A stretch of 35,345 nt of DNA from DRTC01 sp964521025 (GCA_964521025.1 CAZFPK010000033.1:1-35345), one strand, 5' to 3'; counted from the stretch's first letter, positions 21,898 through 30,563 are shown. A program made the numbers and translations. Notes: generated by a model from the letters alone, not told the origin.

Positions 21898-24800
21898 ATG
21901 AAAAAATTAGTTTTATTTTTAATAGTTTTTTTATTATTCAGTCTATCTCTTTTCAGTATTACTGAAGACCAGAAACTGCTCACTCGAAAAGTTGATGGCC
22001 TCGCTCCGCAAAGAGACTATTTCAATACAAATAAAAAAACTATGACCGCTGATCATTACCGTGATCCTGATTTTGACGGATACGGTTACAATGCTTATGA
22101 TCCAACAGGAACCTATGTTAACGGTCCTATTTATTTCCCCGGATCCGATCCTTCGGATATAACTTTGCTTGCTCCGACAACATCGGGAAATTTTATTGCC
22201 GGTGCATGTTGGATAGCCGACGAAGAAACCTGGTACGGAGGTCAATACGGTGGTGGTTTGTATTCCATCGATCATATTACAGGTAATATGACTTTTATCG
22301 GTAATACAACCGCAGGATTTCATGGTCTCGAATACGATGATGCATCCGGAATTATGTATGGTTCAGATGGTGCAAATTTGTACACTGTTGATTGGACGAC
22401 CGGCGCATCGACCCTGATCGGTCCTCACAACACAGCCGATACAATGATCGGTATTGCTGGTGACGGTGAAGGAAATATGTATGGTGTAACAGTTAGTTTT
22501 ACCGAAATTTCCGACTTGTATTTGATTGACCTGGCAACAGGAAATGCCACTTCGCTCGGTTCGACCGGCGGACAATTTTTATACGCTCAGGATCTTGCTT
22601 TTGATAAAGATGCCGGAATCCTTTACAATGCAGCATATTTCGGAGACGGAACTCCTCCCGGGTTGTATGAGATCGATACGAATACTTGTGCTATGACCTG
22701 GTGGGGAGATTTTGCCGGAGGAATGGAAGTAACAGGTTTTGCTGTTCCTTATACTCTGGCAGAAGCCGGAGCACCTGCTGCTCCTTCTGATCTGGTAGTT
22801 ACACCCGATCCCGTAGGTGCTTTAAGTTGCGATCTCAGCTGGACGAATCCTGATCTCACATTCGATGGTGATCCTCTTACGGAATTACTGGAAATGAGAG
22901 TTTATCGTAATGATGTTCTGGTTTATACAGACAGCTCCCCAACAATCGGCGGAGCATCAGGCTGGACAGACAACACAGTATCTCCGGCAGGATTGTATAA
23001 TTACGCTGTGCGTGGATACAATTCAGATGGAGAAGGTCCTGCAGCATTTGAGGAAGTCTGGGTTGGTGAAGATGTACCGAATGCAGTTACAGACCTGACA
23101 TTAACCGATGTCAGCACAAGAGATTTGATGGCTCAACTGGATTGGACAAATCCTACCGACGGTATGCACGGAGGATATTTCCCGGGTGTTACCGGTTATT
23201 TGATCGAAAGACACGATGGTGCAGATTGGGATATTCCAGGACCTGTTACTCAATGGGTTGATGATACAATAGTCGATGTCGGAATTTATTCTTATTCTGT
23301 AATTCCTTACAATAACTCCGGAACCGGACCGATAACTTACACACCACAAGTAGGAATAGGAATCACAGTTGTTGAAATTGGTAATGCCGAAACTCTCGAT
23401 TACCAGATCCCGATGAATATCTGGTATCAAAACAGTATGGTCGAAGTGGTTTACCAGCAGGAATGGCTCGGAACAGGGATGAATATTAACGCAGTTTCTT
23501 TCCATGCTAATATATCTTCAACAATTAATCCTTTCAATTTCCAGATCTGGATGGGCGAGCTCGATATCGACGACCTGACCGGGGGCTGGATAGATGGTAA
23601 CTCCTTAACTCAAGTTTTTAACGGTATGATCGATACTCCTCCCGGAGATTACTGGCTCGATATTACACTGGATGAACCATTTGAATACACATATACAGAC
23701 AATTTAGTGCTGTTTATGATCAAAGATGATGATGAATATTATTCTACTCAAGATACATGGTACACAACCGAATCGGGAATAACTCAAGTAACTGCTCACC
23801 AATACAGCGATACTCAAGATTACGATGCATTTACAGGACCCTGGACTACAATATATGGTAAATCAACCTATCCTGATGTTCGCTTCTATTATACACCATT
23901 AGCAGAAATGCAGGCACCTGCCGAACCAACAAATGTAACTTATGTTCCGGATGCCGGTGGAGCTTTGGAATGCACGATCAGCTGGATATGCCCAACTCTC
24001 GATTATGCCGGAGATCCTCTGACCGAACTTCTGGAAATGAGAGTTTATCGCGATGGTTCTCTTGTTTATACAGACAATTCACCAATAATCGGGGGAGCAG
24101 GACAATATATAGATACTGTTCCGGTTTCCGGGTTTTATACTTACATGGTTACCGGATATAATAGTTATGGTGAAGGAGATCCTGTGGAAGGAACTGTCTG
24201 GGTTGGAGAAGATGTTCCCAATGTAGTAACAGATCTCGTTCTTGTCGAACAAAACGGAAATGGACTTCTTACCTGGGTTAATCCTACAACCGGTTTTAAT
24301 GGTGGACCATTCAATGAACCGATTCTCGGATATGAAATCACCAGAAATAATCCTGACAGTAGTCAAACCTACTTTAATATTACCGGAATCCAAACTCAAT
24401 ACGTCGATACTGCAATTCCGGAAGCCGGTTATTATAGTTATGATGTAACCGCGTACAATTCCATTGGATTGGGAGGAACAGAAACTTCCAACACCTGGAT
24501 GTTGGGAGCAGGTGAAGTGCTCTTCTATGATGACTTTGAAACAGACCTCAGCGCATGGAATGTTATTAACAATGGTGGTAATGGAGTATGGGTGATCTAT
24601 TTCCCACCATATCCAAATAATTATCAAATGCCCCCGGAATCATCCGGTGGGGTATGTTCGGCAGATTCTGATGAAATCTATCCGATAGATTCTGAGTTAC
24701 AATTGGCTGTTCCACTCGATTGTTCCACTTGCGAAATGGTAAACTTGCAATTCGATAATGACTGGAATCCAATCCAAGAAGCAGATTATTGCTACATTGA

Positions 24801-26673
24801 TGTCAGTAATGACGGTGGAGCAACCTGGAATAATGTTCTTACCTGGGGTGGAGATAATGTCGATATTACGGCAACTCACGAAATCATCGATATTTCCGCG
24901 TATGCTGATTTTCAACCCAGTGTATTAGTTAGATTCCATTCGGTTCAACCCGGGTGGGATTGGTGGTGGACGATCGATAATGTCGGCATTTACGGAACAT
25001 GCGGTCCCCAGGTTTATGGTTCACTGGAAGGTTATGTAACCGAATACGGAACCAGAGATCCGATCGAGGGTGCAATCGTAACAATCGGTAGTTATACAGG
25101 AACAACCAATGATCAAGGATATTACTTTATCGATGATGTCGGAATAGGAATATACGATGTCTATTGTACTGCTGATGGATATGTTGATGCAGTCCAACCG
25201 GGTGTCGAGATCTTTGAAGAACAAACAACACAACAGGATTTTGAATTATTGTGGTCGGAAATCGCAGTTGATCCTACCTCCTTCGATGTTGTTGTTCCGC
25301 AAGGAGAAACACTCGATGTTCCTATGTCGATCATCAATGATGGTCCTGGTGAACTCACTTACAATATCTCCTTCCAGGAACTCGATCTTTTACGAAGCGG
25401 TGTCAGTAAAGCGAATTATTCGGAGATCACTCTTCCCGCATTGGGATTTGGTGCAAATAATGAATTTGCTAAACATAATCCTAAATTCTCCGGTAATATT
25501 AGTTCAAGTAATGGAACAACGATCAAAATTCCCGATCTGCATTCGACCTTAAGATGGAATATTTCAGTTTGTATTCTTAGTCCTGATCCGGAAGCGGCTA
25601 CTACTCAATTGCAAACAGCTTTAGATGCCTTCGATGATCTAGATGTCAGTGTTTATCCTCTTGCTGATTTACCAACAATCTCGGGTAATGACCTTGCTCC
25701 TTACGAGGTAGTAATTGTTTATAATGATTATACCTGGGTAGCTGGTGGTGGAGATGCAGTTGTTGTTGGTGATGCCCTGGCAGATTATATAGATCTTGGT
25801 GGTACGGTTATCGATAATTTGTACCTGCATAGTTTTGATGATTGGGGTTTAGGAGGTCGTTACATTAATGAACAATACAGTCCTTTCACCATGGCTACAA
25901 CCGATAACTGGAGTCCGACTGAAATGGGAACTGTTTATCTGCCCGATCATCCGATCATGACAGATGTTGCAACTGCCGGTCAAACCTGGGGAGTTCAGGA
26001 TCCCGGTCTTGCCCCCGATGCAGACTTGATCGCAGATTGGGATGACGGAAATCCATTCCTGGCTGCTAATAATAATGTTGTTGGTATGAACATCATGCCG
26101 CTAGATCCAAATGTCGGTCCAACCTGGACAGGTGATGTTTTGACGATCTATTATAATGCTGTAATGTGGTTATCAGGGCGTTTATGGGTCACTGCCGAAC
26201 CTTCTTCTGGAACTGTTCCAGGAGAGTCAACTGACGAAGTTACCATAACTTTCAATGCTGGTGATATCGATGAAGGAACTGTCCTCGAAGCCAATATGAT
26301 CATTGGTAATAATTCGGTCCTTGGTGAGGACCTGGTTGTTCCGGTTTCTATGACTGTTGGACCTGATGCGATCGGCGAGGAACCTATTCAGCTGTTGATC
26401 ACAGCTTTGGGTAAAAACTTCCCGAATCCGTTCAATCCGGTTACGAATATCAGTTATTCACTTTCGCAAGCGGGTGATGTAACCATTTCCATTTACAATA
26501 TAAAGGGTCAGAAGGTGAAAACCCTTGTAAACGAGAAAATGGAAGCAGGAAGATACATTACTACCTGGTATGGAAAGGATAATTTCAACAGGGATGTTTC
26601 CAGTGGTGTTTACTTCTACAAAATGCATGCCGGCAAATATACCGGTACAAAGAAGATGATCCTGATGAAGTAA
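21898..26673 (+). CDS. Giant secreted multidomain protein with type IX-style C-terminal tail
   Basis: A 1,591-residue surface or extracellular protein. It has a Sec signal peptide (1-20). Residues about 75-285 form a beta-propeller-like section with repeats of the GLYSIDHITGNMTFIG kind. Four fibronectin-III-like domains follow: a first pair at about 290-490 and a second at about 670-870. The section between them (about 495-665) is of another sandwich type. A MAM/jelly-roll-like domain starting FYDDFETDLSAWNV is at about 873-1037, a carboxypeptidase-regulatory-like domain (EGAIVTIGSYTGTTNDQGYY) at about 1040-1110, and a ThuA/GATase1-like alpha-beta section at about 1219-1425. The C-terminus, FPNPFNPVTNISYSLSQAGD to KKMILMK (about 1499-1591), is the FlgD-like sorting tail typical of Cloacimonadota and related phyla. 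TAAGGAG 7 bases before the ATG. The two FN3 pairs are close duplicates. Binding or protease-like function unknown. Confidence 0.92.
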   Translation: MKKLVLFLIVFLLFSLSLFSITEDQKLLTRKVDGLAPQRDYFNTNKKTMTADHYRDPDFDGYGYNAYDPTGTYVNGPIYFPGSDPSDITLLAPTTSGNFIAGACWIADEETWYGGQYGGGLYSIDHITGNMTFIGNTTAGFHGLEYDDASGIMYGSDGANLYTVDWTTGASTLIGPHNTADTMIGIAGDGEGNMYGVTVSFTEISDLYLIDLATGNATSLGSTGGQFLYAQDLAFDKDAGILYNAAYFGDGTPPGLYEIDTNTCAMTWWGDFAGGMEVTGFAVPYTLAEAGAPAAPSDLVVTPDPVGALSCDLSWTNPDLTFDGDPLTELLEMRVYRNDVLVYTDSSPTIGGASGWTDNTVSPAGLYNYAVRGYNSDGEGPAAFEEVWVGEDVPNAVTDLTLTDVSTRDLMAQLDWTNPTDGMHGGYFPGVTGYLIERHDGADWDIPGPVTQWVDDTIVDVGIYSYSVIPYNNSGTGPITYTPQVGIGITVVEIGNAETLDYQIPMNIWYQNSMVEVVYQQEWLGTGMNINAVSFHANISSTINPFNFQIWMGELDIDDLTGGWIDGNSLTQVFNGMIDTPPGDYWLDITLDEPFEYTYTDNLVLFMIKDDDEYYSTQDTWYTTESGITQVTAHQYSDTQDYDAFTGPWTTIYGKSTYPDVRFYYTPLAEMQAPAEPTNVTYVPDAGGALECTISWICPTLDYAGDPLTELLEMRVYRDGSLVYTDNSPIIGGAGQYIDTVPVSGFYTYMVTGYNSYGEGDPVEGTVWVGEDVPNVVTDLVLVEQNGNGLLTWVNPTTGFNGGPFNEPILGYEITRNNPDSSQTYFNITGIQTQYVDTAIPEAGYYSYDVTAYNSIGLGGTETSNTWMLGAGEVLFYDDFETDLSAWNVINNGGNGVWVIYFPPYPNNYQMPPESSGGVCSADSDEIYPIDSELQLAVPLDCSTCEMVNLQFDNDWNPIQEADYCYIDVSNDGGATWNNVLTWGGDNVDITATHEIIDISAYADFQPSVLVRFHSVQPGWDWWWTIDNVGIYGTCGPQVYGSLEGYVTEYGTRDPIEGAIVTIGSYTGTTNDQGYYFIDDVGIGIYDVYCTADGYVDAVQPGVEIFEEQTTQQDFELLWSEIAVDPTSFDVVVPQGETLDVPMSIINDGPGELTYNISFQELDLLRSGVSKANYSEITLPALGFGANNEFAKHNPKFSGNISSSNGTTIKIPDLHSTLRWNISVCILSPDPEAATTQLQTALDAFDDLDVSVYPLADLPTISGNDLAPYEVVIVYNDYTWVAGGGDAVVVGDALADYIDLGGTVIDNLYLHSFDDWGLGGRYINEQYSPFTMATTDNWSPTEMGTVYLPDHPIMTDVATAGQTWGVQDPGLAPDADLIADWDDGNPFLAANNNVVGMNIMPLDPNVGPTWTGDVLTIYYNAVMWLSGRLWVTAEPSSGTVPGESTDEVTITFNAGDIDEGTVLEANMIIGNNSVLGEDLVVPVSMTVGPDAIGEEPIQLLITALGKNFPNPFNPVTNISYSLSQAGDVTISIYNIKGQKVKTLVNEKMEAGRYITTWYGKDNFNRDVSSGVYFYKMHAGKYTGTKKMILMK

Positions 26674-26686
26674 ATTCATACATCTC

Positions 26687-26709
26687 AGGATAATTCCGAT
26701 GAAATAGTA
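26687..26709. repeat. Small palindrome after the giant gene
   Basis: TCCGATG (26696 region) pairs with CATCGGA across AAATAGTAC. It precedes the main terminator by about 20 bases. Confidence 0.4.
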
Positions 26710-26728
26710 CCATCGGATAATTATGAAA

Positions 26729-26759
26729 GCCACCGGATTTTTTAATCCGGTGGCTTTTT
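26729..26759 (+). terminator. Rho-independent terminator of the giant secreted-protein gene
   Basis: GCCACCGGATT-TTTT-AATCCGGTGGC, an 11-bp perfect stem followed by TTTTTAT. This is the strongest terminator in the window and lies 56 bases after the TAA. Confidence 0.95.
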
Positions 26760-26783
26760 ATATAATTTTAAAAATCATAAAGT

Positions 26784-26990
26784 TATGACTACGATCTTTT
26801 GGGTTCTATGATTGAAGTAAAAATTACATCTGAACATGCAAATGAATTCACCGTTCAGGAGTTTAATTATTCGACAGGTTTGCATAATTTTCAGACACGA
26901 TTTTATGACACTGATTTGATACTGTTTTATGCTGTAGATCAAGTCGGAGAGTTTGTGTCTCTATATCGTTTTGTCTGGAATAATCCTGCT
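26784..26990 (+). pseudogene. RHS-repeat core C-terminal remnant
   Basis: One frame reads YDYDLLGSMIEVKI, then EFNYSTGLHNFQTRFYD, a VDQVGEF and a VWNNP run. This matches the hallmark end of RHS-associated core domains (TGL-Y-N-Y-x-A-R-Y-Y-D, then VDP/VDQ, then YVWNNP). It has no proper start (preceded by TAA at 26778) and runs into unrelated AT-rich sequence after WNNPAFF. So it is a decayed fragment of a polymorphic toxin or RHS protein. Neither toxin tip nor immunity gene is seen. Confidence 0.7.
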
Positions 26991-27061
26991 TTTTTTTGTT
27001 TTTTGTCGAGATGACAAAAAATATTTGTTAAAAATTATGACAAAATATTCAATGTCAAAGT

Positions 27062-27245
27062 GGACGATCTTGTAAAAAGTCATAAGTTAATGAAATCTGT
27101 CATCTTAAGTCTTTCTACAGGATCAAGACAAACTGTGTCGAAAGATCAATATTACCAATTTAGATCCTTCGATTACGCTTTCATTCTTCACAGTTTGCTA
27201 CGGAGAATGAAGGGAATGGCAGTATTTGACTTTTACGAAACTATT
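27062..27245. repeat. MITE-like element, full copy
   Basis: Ends: GATCTTGTAAAAAGTCA (27065 region) and its imperfect complement TTTGACTTTTACGAAAC (27226-27242). Just inside are ATCTGTCATCTTAAG and the complement-like GAATGAAGGGAATGGCAG, and a GATCCTTCGATTACGC stretch. A partial version is at 21369-21500 and the left part again at 35223-35344. The open frame through it is not a gene. It resembles the GATGAACTTGTAAAAAGTC and CTGTCATCCTGAGCGAAGTC elements seen between genes in many bacteria. Confidence 0.7.
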
Positions 27246-27388
27246 ATGGTGATTTACTGGCAGAAGATTATAAATGATAAAGAACAGAACCAGATTCAAT
27301 CTTGAATTCGATCGGGTTTTTTTATTTGCTTTTTATGTTCGTATTGTTCGTTTTGCCCTGTCCGGCTGTTGACGAATTCGTTGCTAAT
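27246..27388. other. Short gap without a gene
   Basis: Contains TGTTCGTATTGTTCGTTTTG and GACGAATTCGTTGCTAATTC at 27338-27390, resembling an arm of the element before gltX. Nothing else is recognisable. Confidence 0.4.
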
Positions 27389-27850
27389 TCATTTCACCGC
27401 CACCAGAATATCCATCTCCGAATCCGGTTCCCCGAACTTGAATCTTTCATCATACCATTCGATCTCATCAGCCGGAGCAAGTTTCAGATTATTTTCAGGA
27501 AGCCATTTTTTGAAGATGTTGCCAAAGGTCTGACCGAGACTGTCCAAAGGTCCTTTATGAGTAAAAACGGCATATCGATTTGCAGGAATTTCGTAATAGA
27601 CCATTCCATCCGGAATGAAACTTTCATCCGTAACTAAAACTCCAGCAATATAATCGAATTCTTTAGCGTTCTTATCCGGTTGATAACAACAGATCCCGAC
27701 TGCAATTTTTGCATCGATATTATTTTTTATCTCACCATTTCGGGACATGAATTTATCCCATAACTGCGGAATGTTTTTGTCATAAGGTTTGACCCGGATT
27801 TTTAGACCGATTGTCTTTAATAATGGTTTTTCAATTATTTTGTGGTTCAT
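27389..27850 (-). CDS. GyrI-like / AraC effector-binding domain protein
   Basis: A 153-residue stand-alone small-molecule-binding protein of the GyrI-like/SOUL family, the domain found C-terminal in AraC/MerR regulators such as BmrR. It shows the tandem beta-alpha-beta-beta pattern: IIEKPLLKTIGLKIRVKPYD at the start, AKIAVGICCYQPDKNAKEFD, YIAGVLVTDESFIPDGMVYY, then EIPANRYAVFTHKGPLDSLG and a terminal EPDSEMDILVAVK. A conserved Glu in the final segment (EWYDERF) usually contacts cationic ligands. The ATG at 27850 has GGAG 6 bases upstream; a TTG seven codons up is rejected. It may bind a hydrophobic drug-like molecule; no HTH is present. Its 5' end abuts the MITE-like element 27874-28024, which may contribute its leader. 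Confidence 0.85.
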   Translation of the reverse strand: MNHKIIEKPLLKTIGLKIRVKPYDKNIPQLWDKFMSRNGEIKNNIDAKIAVGICCYQPDKNAKEFDYIAGVLVTDESFIPDGMVYYEIPANRYAVFTHKGPLDSLGQTFGNIFKKWLPENNLKLAPADEIEWYDERFKFGEPDSEMDILVAVK

Positions 27851-27873
27851 AAAAACTCCAATTCCAAACAAGA

Positions 27874-28024
27874 CTCGACTTGCTTCGAGGAGTGCGAGTT
27901 GAGGATTGTAACTTTCAGTGTAATTTGACTCTATTTAATACACTATTTGAGTAAATTCCGAAAAGCAGATAAATCTCTTCTAAACAGGTTATTGGACTCA
28001 ACTCGCACTGCGTAGCAAGTCGAG
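27874..28024. repeat. 151-bp MITE-like element with CTCGACTTGC ends
   Basis: The left arm CTCGACTTGCTTCGAGGAGT with GCGAGTTGAG (27874-27903) and the right arm 27997-28024 (CTCAACTCGCACTGCGTAGC with AAGTCGAG) are inverted copies with few mismatches. The interior is AT-rich and carries no gene. One arm also exists at the end of gltX (16251-16285). It lies between the GyrI-like gene and the exported VOC gene. Confidence 0.8.
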
Positions 28025-28092
28025 CCCAATAAGATGTTTTCTTTGCGTCCTTCGCATTACATTAAAAAGCCGGACTGTGCTTTGCGATAAAA

Positions 28093-28593
28093 TTATTTCC
28101 TCGACCAAAGTCCGAGTGTATTCCCTTCTGTATCGGAAAACAGCGCAAAATATCCTATCTCTTCCATAATCAAAGTTTTAGGAACAATAATATTCCCACC
28201 TGCAGGTTCGACTCGGTTCAGCATTTCCGTCAAATCTTCTCCGCAGTTGATATAGACTAGACTTCCGTCTGCCGATGGTTTCATGTGCTCACTTTTCACG
28301 ATTGCTCCGGTAAAAGCATAACCTTGTGAATGATCCGGCAGATAACCCATGATCGAACCGTCATATTCATCGGATTTCATCTCAAAGACAAAAAGTTTCT
28401 CATAAAATCCTTTTGCCCGTTCAAAATCAAGCACCGGAATTTCTACCCAGGGAAACAGGCTTTTTGCCATGAATTTTTCTTCGTGTTTTTCAGTTTTTTT
28501 CTCATGTTCGCCTTCACAATGACCGCAATCTGCGACTAATGTAAAAAAACTAAACATCATGGCAGTGAGTAAAATAATTATTAATTTCTTCAT
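28093..28593 (-). CDS. Exported VOC (glyoxalase-like) family protein
   Basis: A 166-residue vicinal-oxygen-chelate protein with an N-terminal signal peptide (MKKLIIILLTAMMFSFFTLV, probable cleavage after Ala21) and a charged His/Glu-rich linker (CGHCEGEHEKKTEKHEEKF) before the VOC domain (WVEIPVLDFERAKGFYEKLF, then GSLVYINCGEDLTEMLNRVE, and PAGGNIIVPKTLIMEEIGYF). The domain is the close relative of the next gene. VOC proteins are normally cytoplasmic; export is unusual. The linker could bind a metal. ATG at 28593 with AAGGAG 9 bases upstream; an earlier in-frame ATG at 28635 would put a basic run in front of the signal, so it was rejected. Same strand as the paralogue, 95 bases downstream of it. 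Confidence 0.82.
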   Translation of the reverse strand: MKKLIIILLTAMMFSFFTLVADCGHCEGEHEKKTEKHEEKFMAKSLFPWVEIPVLDFERAKGFYEKLFVFEMKSDEYDGSIMGYLPDHSQGYAFTGAIVKSEHMKPSADGSLVYINCGEDLTEMLNRVEPAGGNIIVPKTLIMEEIGYFALFSDTEGNTLGLWSRK

Positions 28594-28621
28594 TTTAATT
28601 TTTCTCCTTTTTTTTAGTAAC

Positions 28622-28671
28622 CTTCCAAAGGTCAACTTTATGAGAATTTCTCCGATAGAGACCTTTAGAAG
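28622..28671. repeat. Inverted repeat between the two VOC genes
   Basis: CTTCCAAAGGTC (28622-28633) pairs with GACCTTTAGAAG (28660-28671), 11 of 12 pairs. It is just upstream of the ribosome site of the exported paralogue, so it may set the relative expression of the two. Confidence 0.6.
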
Positions 28672-28688
28672 ATTATAAATTCTTGAAT

Positions 28689-29057
28689 TTACTTTTTCGA
28701 CCAGAGTGCGACCTTGTTCCCTTCCGGATCGAAAAACAAGCAGAAATAACCGATGTCTTCCATGATCAAGGTTTTTGGAACAAGGATCTTTCCTCCGGCA
28801 GGTTCGATCTTATCCTGGAACGGCTGCAGATCATCGCCGCAATTGAAGTAAACTAATGAACCTTTATCCGACGGTTCATAACCTTCACCTTTGCAGATCG
28901 CACCGCCAACTCCTTCACCTTCCATTTTGAAGAATCCCATTTTCGCTCCGCCCATTTCTTCCACATGAAGTTCGTTTCCCAGTAATTCTTCGTAGAATTT
29001 TTTGGCTCTCTCAAAGTTTTGCACCGGAATTTCAAACCAGACGATTACATTGCTCAT
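28689..29057 (-). CDS. VOC (glyoxalase-like) family protein, cytoplasmic
   Basis: A 122-residue single-module glyoxalase/bleomycin-resistance/dioxygenase superfamily protein. It shows NVIVWFEIPVQNFERAKKFY, EELLGNELHVEEMGGAKMGF and GSLVYFNCGDDLQPFQDKIE, then a PAGGKILVPKTLIMEDIGYF and FDPEGNKVALWSKK end. Acidic metal ligands in the family fall in the E-I-P and the terminal D-P-E-G positions. It has the YesE/YdcR-like small form often called VOC family protein with unknown substrate. The ATG at 29057 has GGAGG 6 bases upstream. First gene of the VOC pair, most likely the parent of the exported copy. Confidence 0.87.
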   Translation of the reverse strand: MSNVIVWFEIPVQNFERAKKFYEELLGNELHVEEMGGAKMGFFKMEGEGVGGAICKGEGYEPSDKGSLVYFNCGDDLQPFQDKIEPAGGKILVPKTLIMEDIGYFCLFFDPEGNKVALWSKK

Positions 29058-29160
29058 AATTACCTCCTGTATAATTTATTTCAAAAACAAAATCTGTAAA
29101 TTTGAAGTCAAATTATTTATAAAATATCTTCTTTTTATCTCAAAAAATCTATACTATTAA

Positions 29161-29231
29161 AGAATACAATTCTGTGCTACATTCACAATCAGGATTGATT
29201 GTGTTACAGTAATTCAAACAATCCTGTTTGA
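29161..29231. repeat. Three palindromes in tandem
   Basis: AGAAT-ACA-ATTCT with GTGCTACA (29161-29181), ACAATCA-GGAT-TGATTGT with GTTACA (29185-29207), and CAAACA-ATCC-TGTTTG (29216-29231). The first twenty bases (AGAATACAATTCTGTGCTAC) are identical to 30716-30735, where they end the SHOCT-like gene. The remainder of the gap 29058-29336 shows a repetitive ATTCAACAAATTCAACAAAT run and a CTTTGCGGTGAA leader-type repeat (29305-29336). Confidence 0.75.
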
Positions 29232-29336
29232 GGAATCTACCGAATCAACTAATCGAAAAATTTCTCCTGATTCAACAAATTCAACAAATTCAACGAAAAG
29301 GTTTTTCATCGCGTTCTTAGCAACTTTGCGGTGAAT

Positions 29337-30563
29337 TTACTTTTCTTTGTATCGGTCGGTCAACACAAACGCGAACCATAACCTGAATTTTTCTCCTTTG
29401 AATTCGATTTCAGGAGCATCTTTCCATTTTTCCCAGGTTACGACTCCACCCATTTCCCAGTTTTCTCCAATATAATTCCGATGCAGGATTTCTCGACCTT
29501 CAGAACTGTAAAAGTGTTCCATATAACATCTTCTGGGATAATCATCACAACTGAATCTCTTACGGATTACATCAAGATATTCTTTTTCTCCGATTTTTAC
29601 ATCTACAATATCAACAATTCCAATCTCATTTTCTTTCCTATTTCCAACAAATTCTCCAACTTGAATATCGAGTTCCAAAGGTTTCATCAAATCCTTCTGA
29701 TCGAAATGAATAATTAATTCTTTAGGAAAATCAAAAATTCGAAAAACCATTGAAATTTTGTGTTCATCATAAGTGTAGTAAAAATGTTTTTTCATTTTTA
29801 ATTTCAACGAAATAGAATCATCAATTACTTCAAGAACTTCCCGACCAAACATTTTTGCATTCCGCGTGACTTTTGAAACCGCTTTTCTTTTGAAAATCCT
29901 GCCCGGATATTCATACGCTTCATAAACTTCGACATCTCCGACTCCAGCCAGTGGAGATCCAAAATTCAAACCGTATCCGAGAATCTTCACAGAATTTTTC
30001 TTACTCTCTTTTTTAGGAAAAATCTTAATTTCTGGAGCAACTTGCCCCTTGTCCCTTTCTCCTTGTTCCTTCATTTCCATCTCCTTTTTCAATTTTTGGC
30101 GAGCATCAAAAAGTCTGCGTTTAACAGTTCCTTCTGGAATTTTGAACAGTTTGCTGATTTCTTTTATGGAATGATGGGTGAAATATTTCATTTGCAGGAT
30201 GTATTTTTCTGAATGAGGAAGATTTCCCAGCGAATCGATCAACTGTTTTTCATTTTTGTATTCTGTTTCATCTTGTTCGTAAAAATGATAAAGATATTTT
30301 TCTGGGATATTTGCATAACCAACCATCTTTCCCTTTTTTTTGAGGAAATTCAGGCATTTATTCCTTGCAATCGTTTTCATCCAACCGGTAATATTGAATG
30401 GTTCCTGCAGTTCGATCAGTTTGTAAATAGCCGTAATCAGAGTTTCCTGCAAAATGTCATTTATCGAATCCTCATCATTAATGAATTTTCTGATGTATAA
30501 TTTCAGTTTGGGAATTAATTCTGAAAATTCAATTTCCGGAATTTCTTTTAACTGCTTTTGCAT
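29337..30563 (-). CDS. ECF-like sigma-70 factor with long C-terminal extension
   Basis: A 408-residue protein. Residues about 10-80 are sigma region 2 (LKLYIRKFINDEDSINDILQ, AIYKLIELQEPFNITGWMKT, IARNKCLNFLKKKG). Region 4 is at about 110-165 (LPHSEKYILQMKYFTHHSIK, EISKLFKIPEGTVKRRLFDA). After a basic linker (about 165-190), some 220 residues form an unrecognised beta-rich domain (VKILGYGLNFGSPLAGVGDV, REVLEVIDDSISLKLKMKKH, FYYTYDEHKISMVFRIFDFP). C-terminal extensions are known in ECF sigma factors, but this one I cannot assign. Being part of the same polypeptide, it could replace an anti-sigma factor and act as a sensor. ATG at 30563, AAAGGAAA upstream. Downstream end of the DUF2089/DUF4097/SHOCT-like cluster, all on the minus strand, with a 168-base gap full of palindromes. 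Confidence 0.85.
   Translation of the reverse strand: MQKQLKEIPEIEFSELIPKLKLYIRKFINDEDSINDILQETLITAIYKLIELQEPFNITGWMKTIARNKCLNFLKKKGKMVGYANIPEKYLYHFYEQDETEYKNEKQLIDSLGNLPHSEKYILQMKYFTHHSIKEISKLFKIPEGTVKRRLFDARQKLKKEMEMKEQGERDKGQVAPEIKIFPKKESKKNSVKILGYGLNFGSPLAGVGDVEVYEAYEYPGRIFKRKAVSKVTRNAKMFGREVLEVIDDSISLKLKMKKHFYYTYDEHKISMVFRIFDFPKELIIHFDQKDLMKPLELDIQVGEFVGNRKENEIGIVDIVDVKIGEKEYLDVIRKRFSCDDYPRRCYMEHFYSSEGREILHRNYIGENWEMGGVVTWEKWKDAPEIEFKGEKFRLWFAFVLTDRYKEK

Noticed and set aside
27060..27305. 81-codon plus-strand frame
   Set aside because: It runs through a MITE-like repeat and reads repeat sequence, so it is not a gene.
29161..29336. CRISPR array
   Set aside because: The repeats are palindromes of varying sequence and spacing, without equal-length spacers or cas genes.
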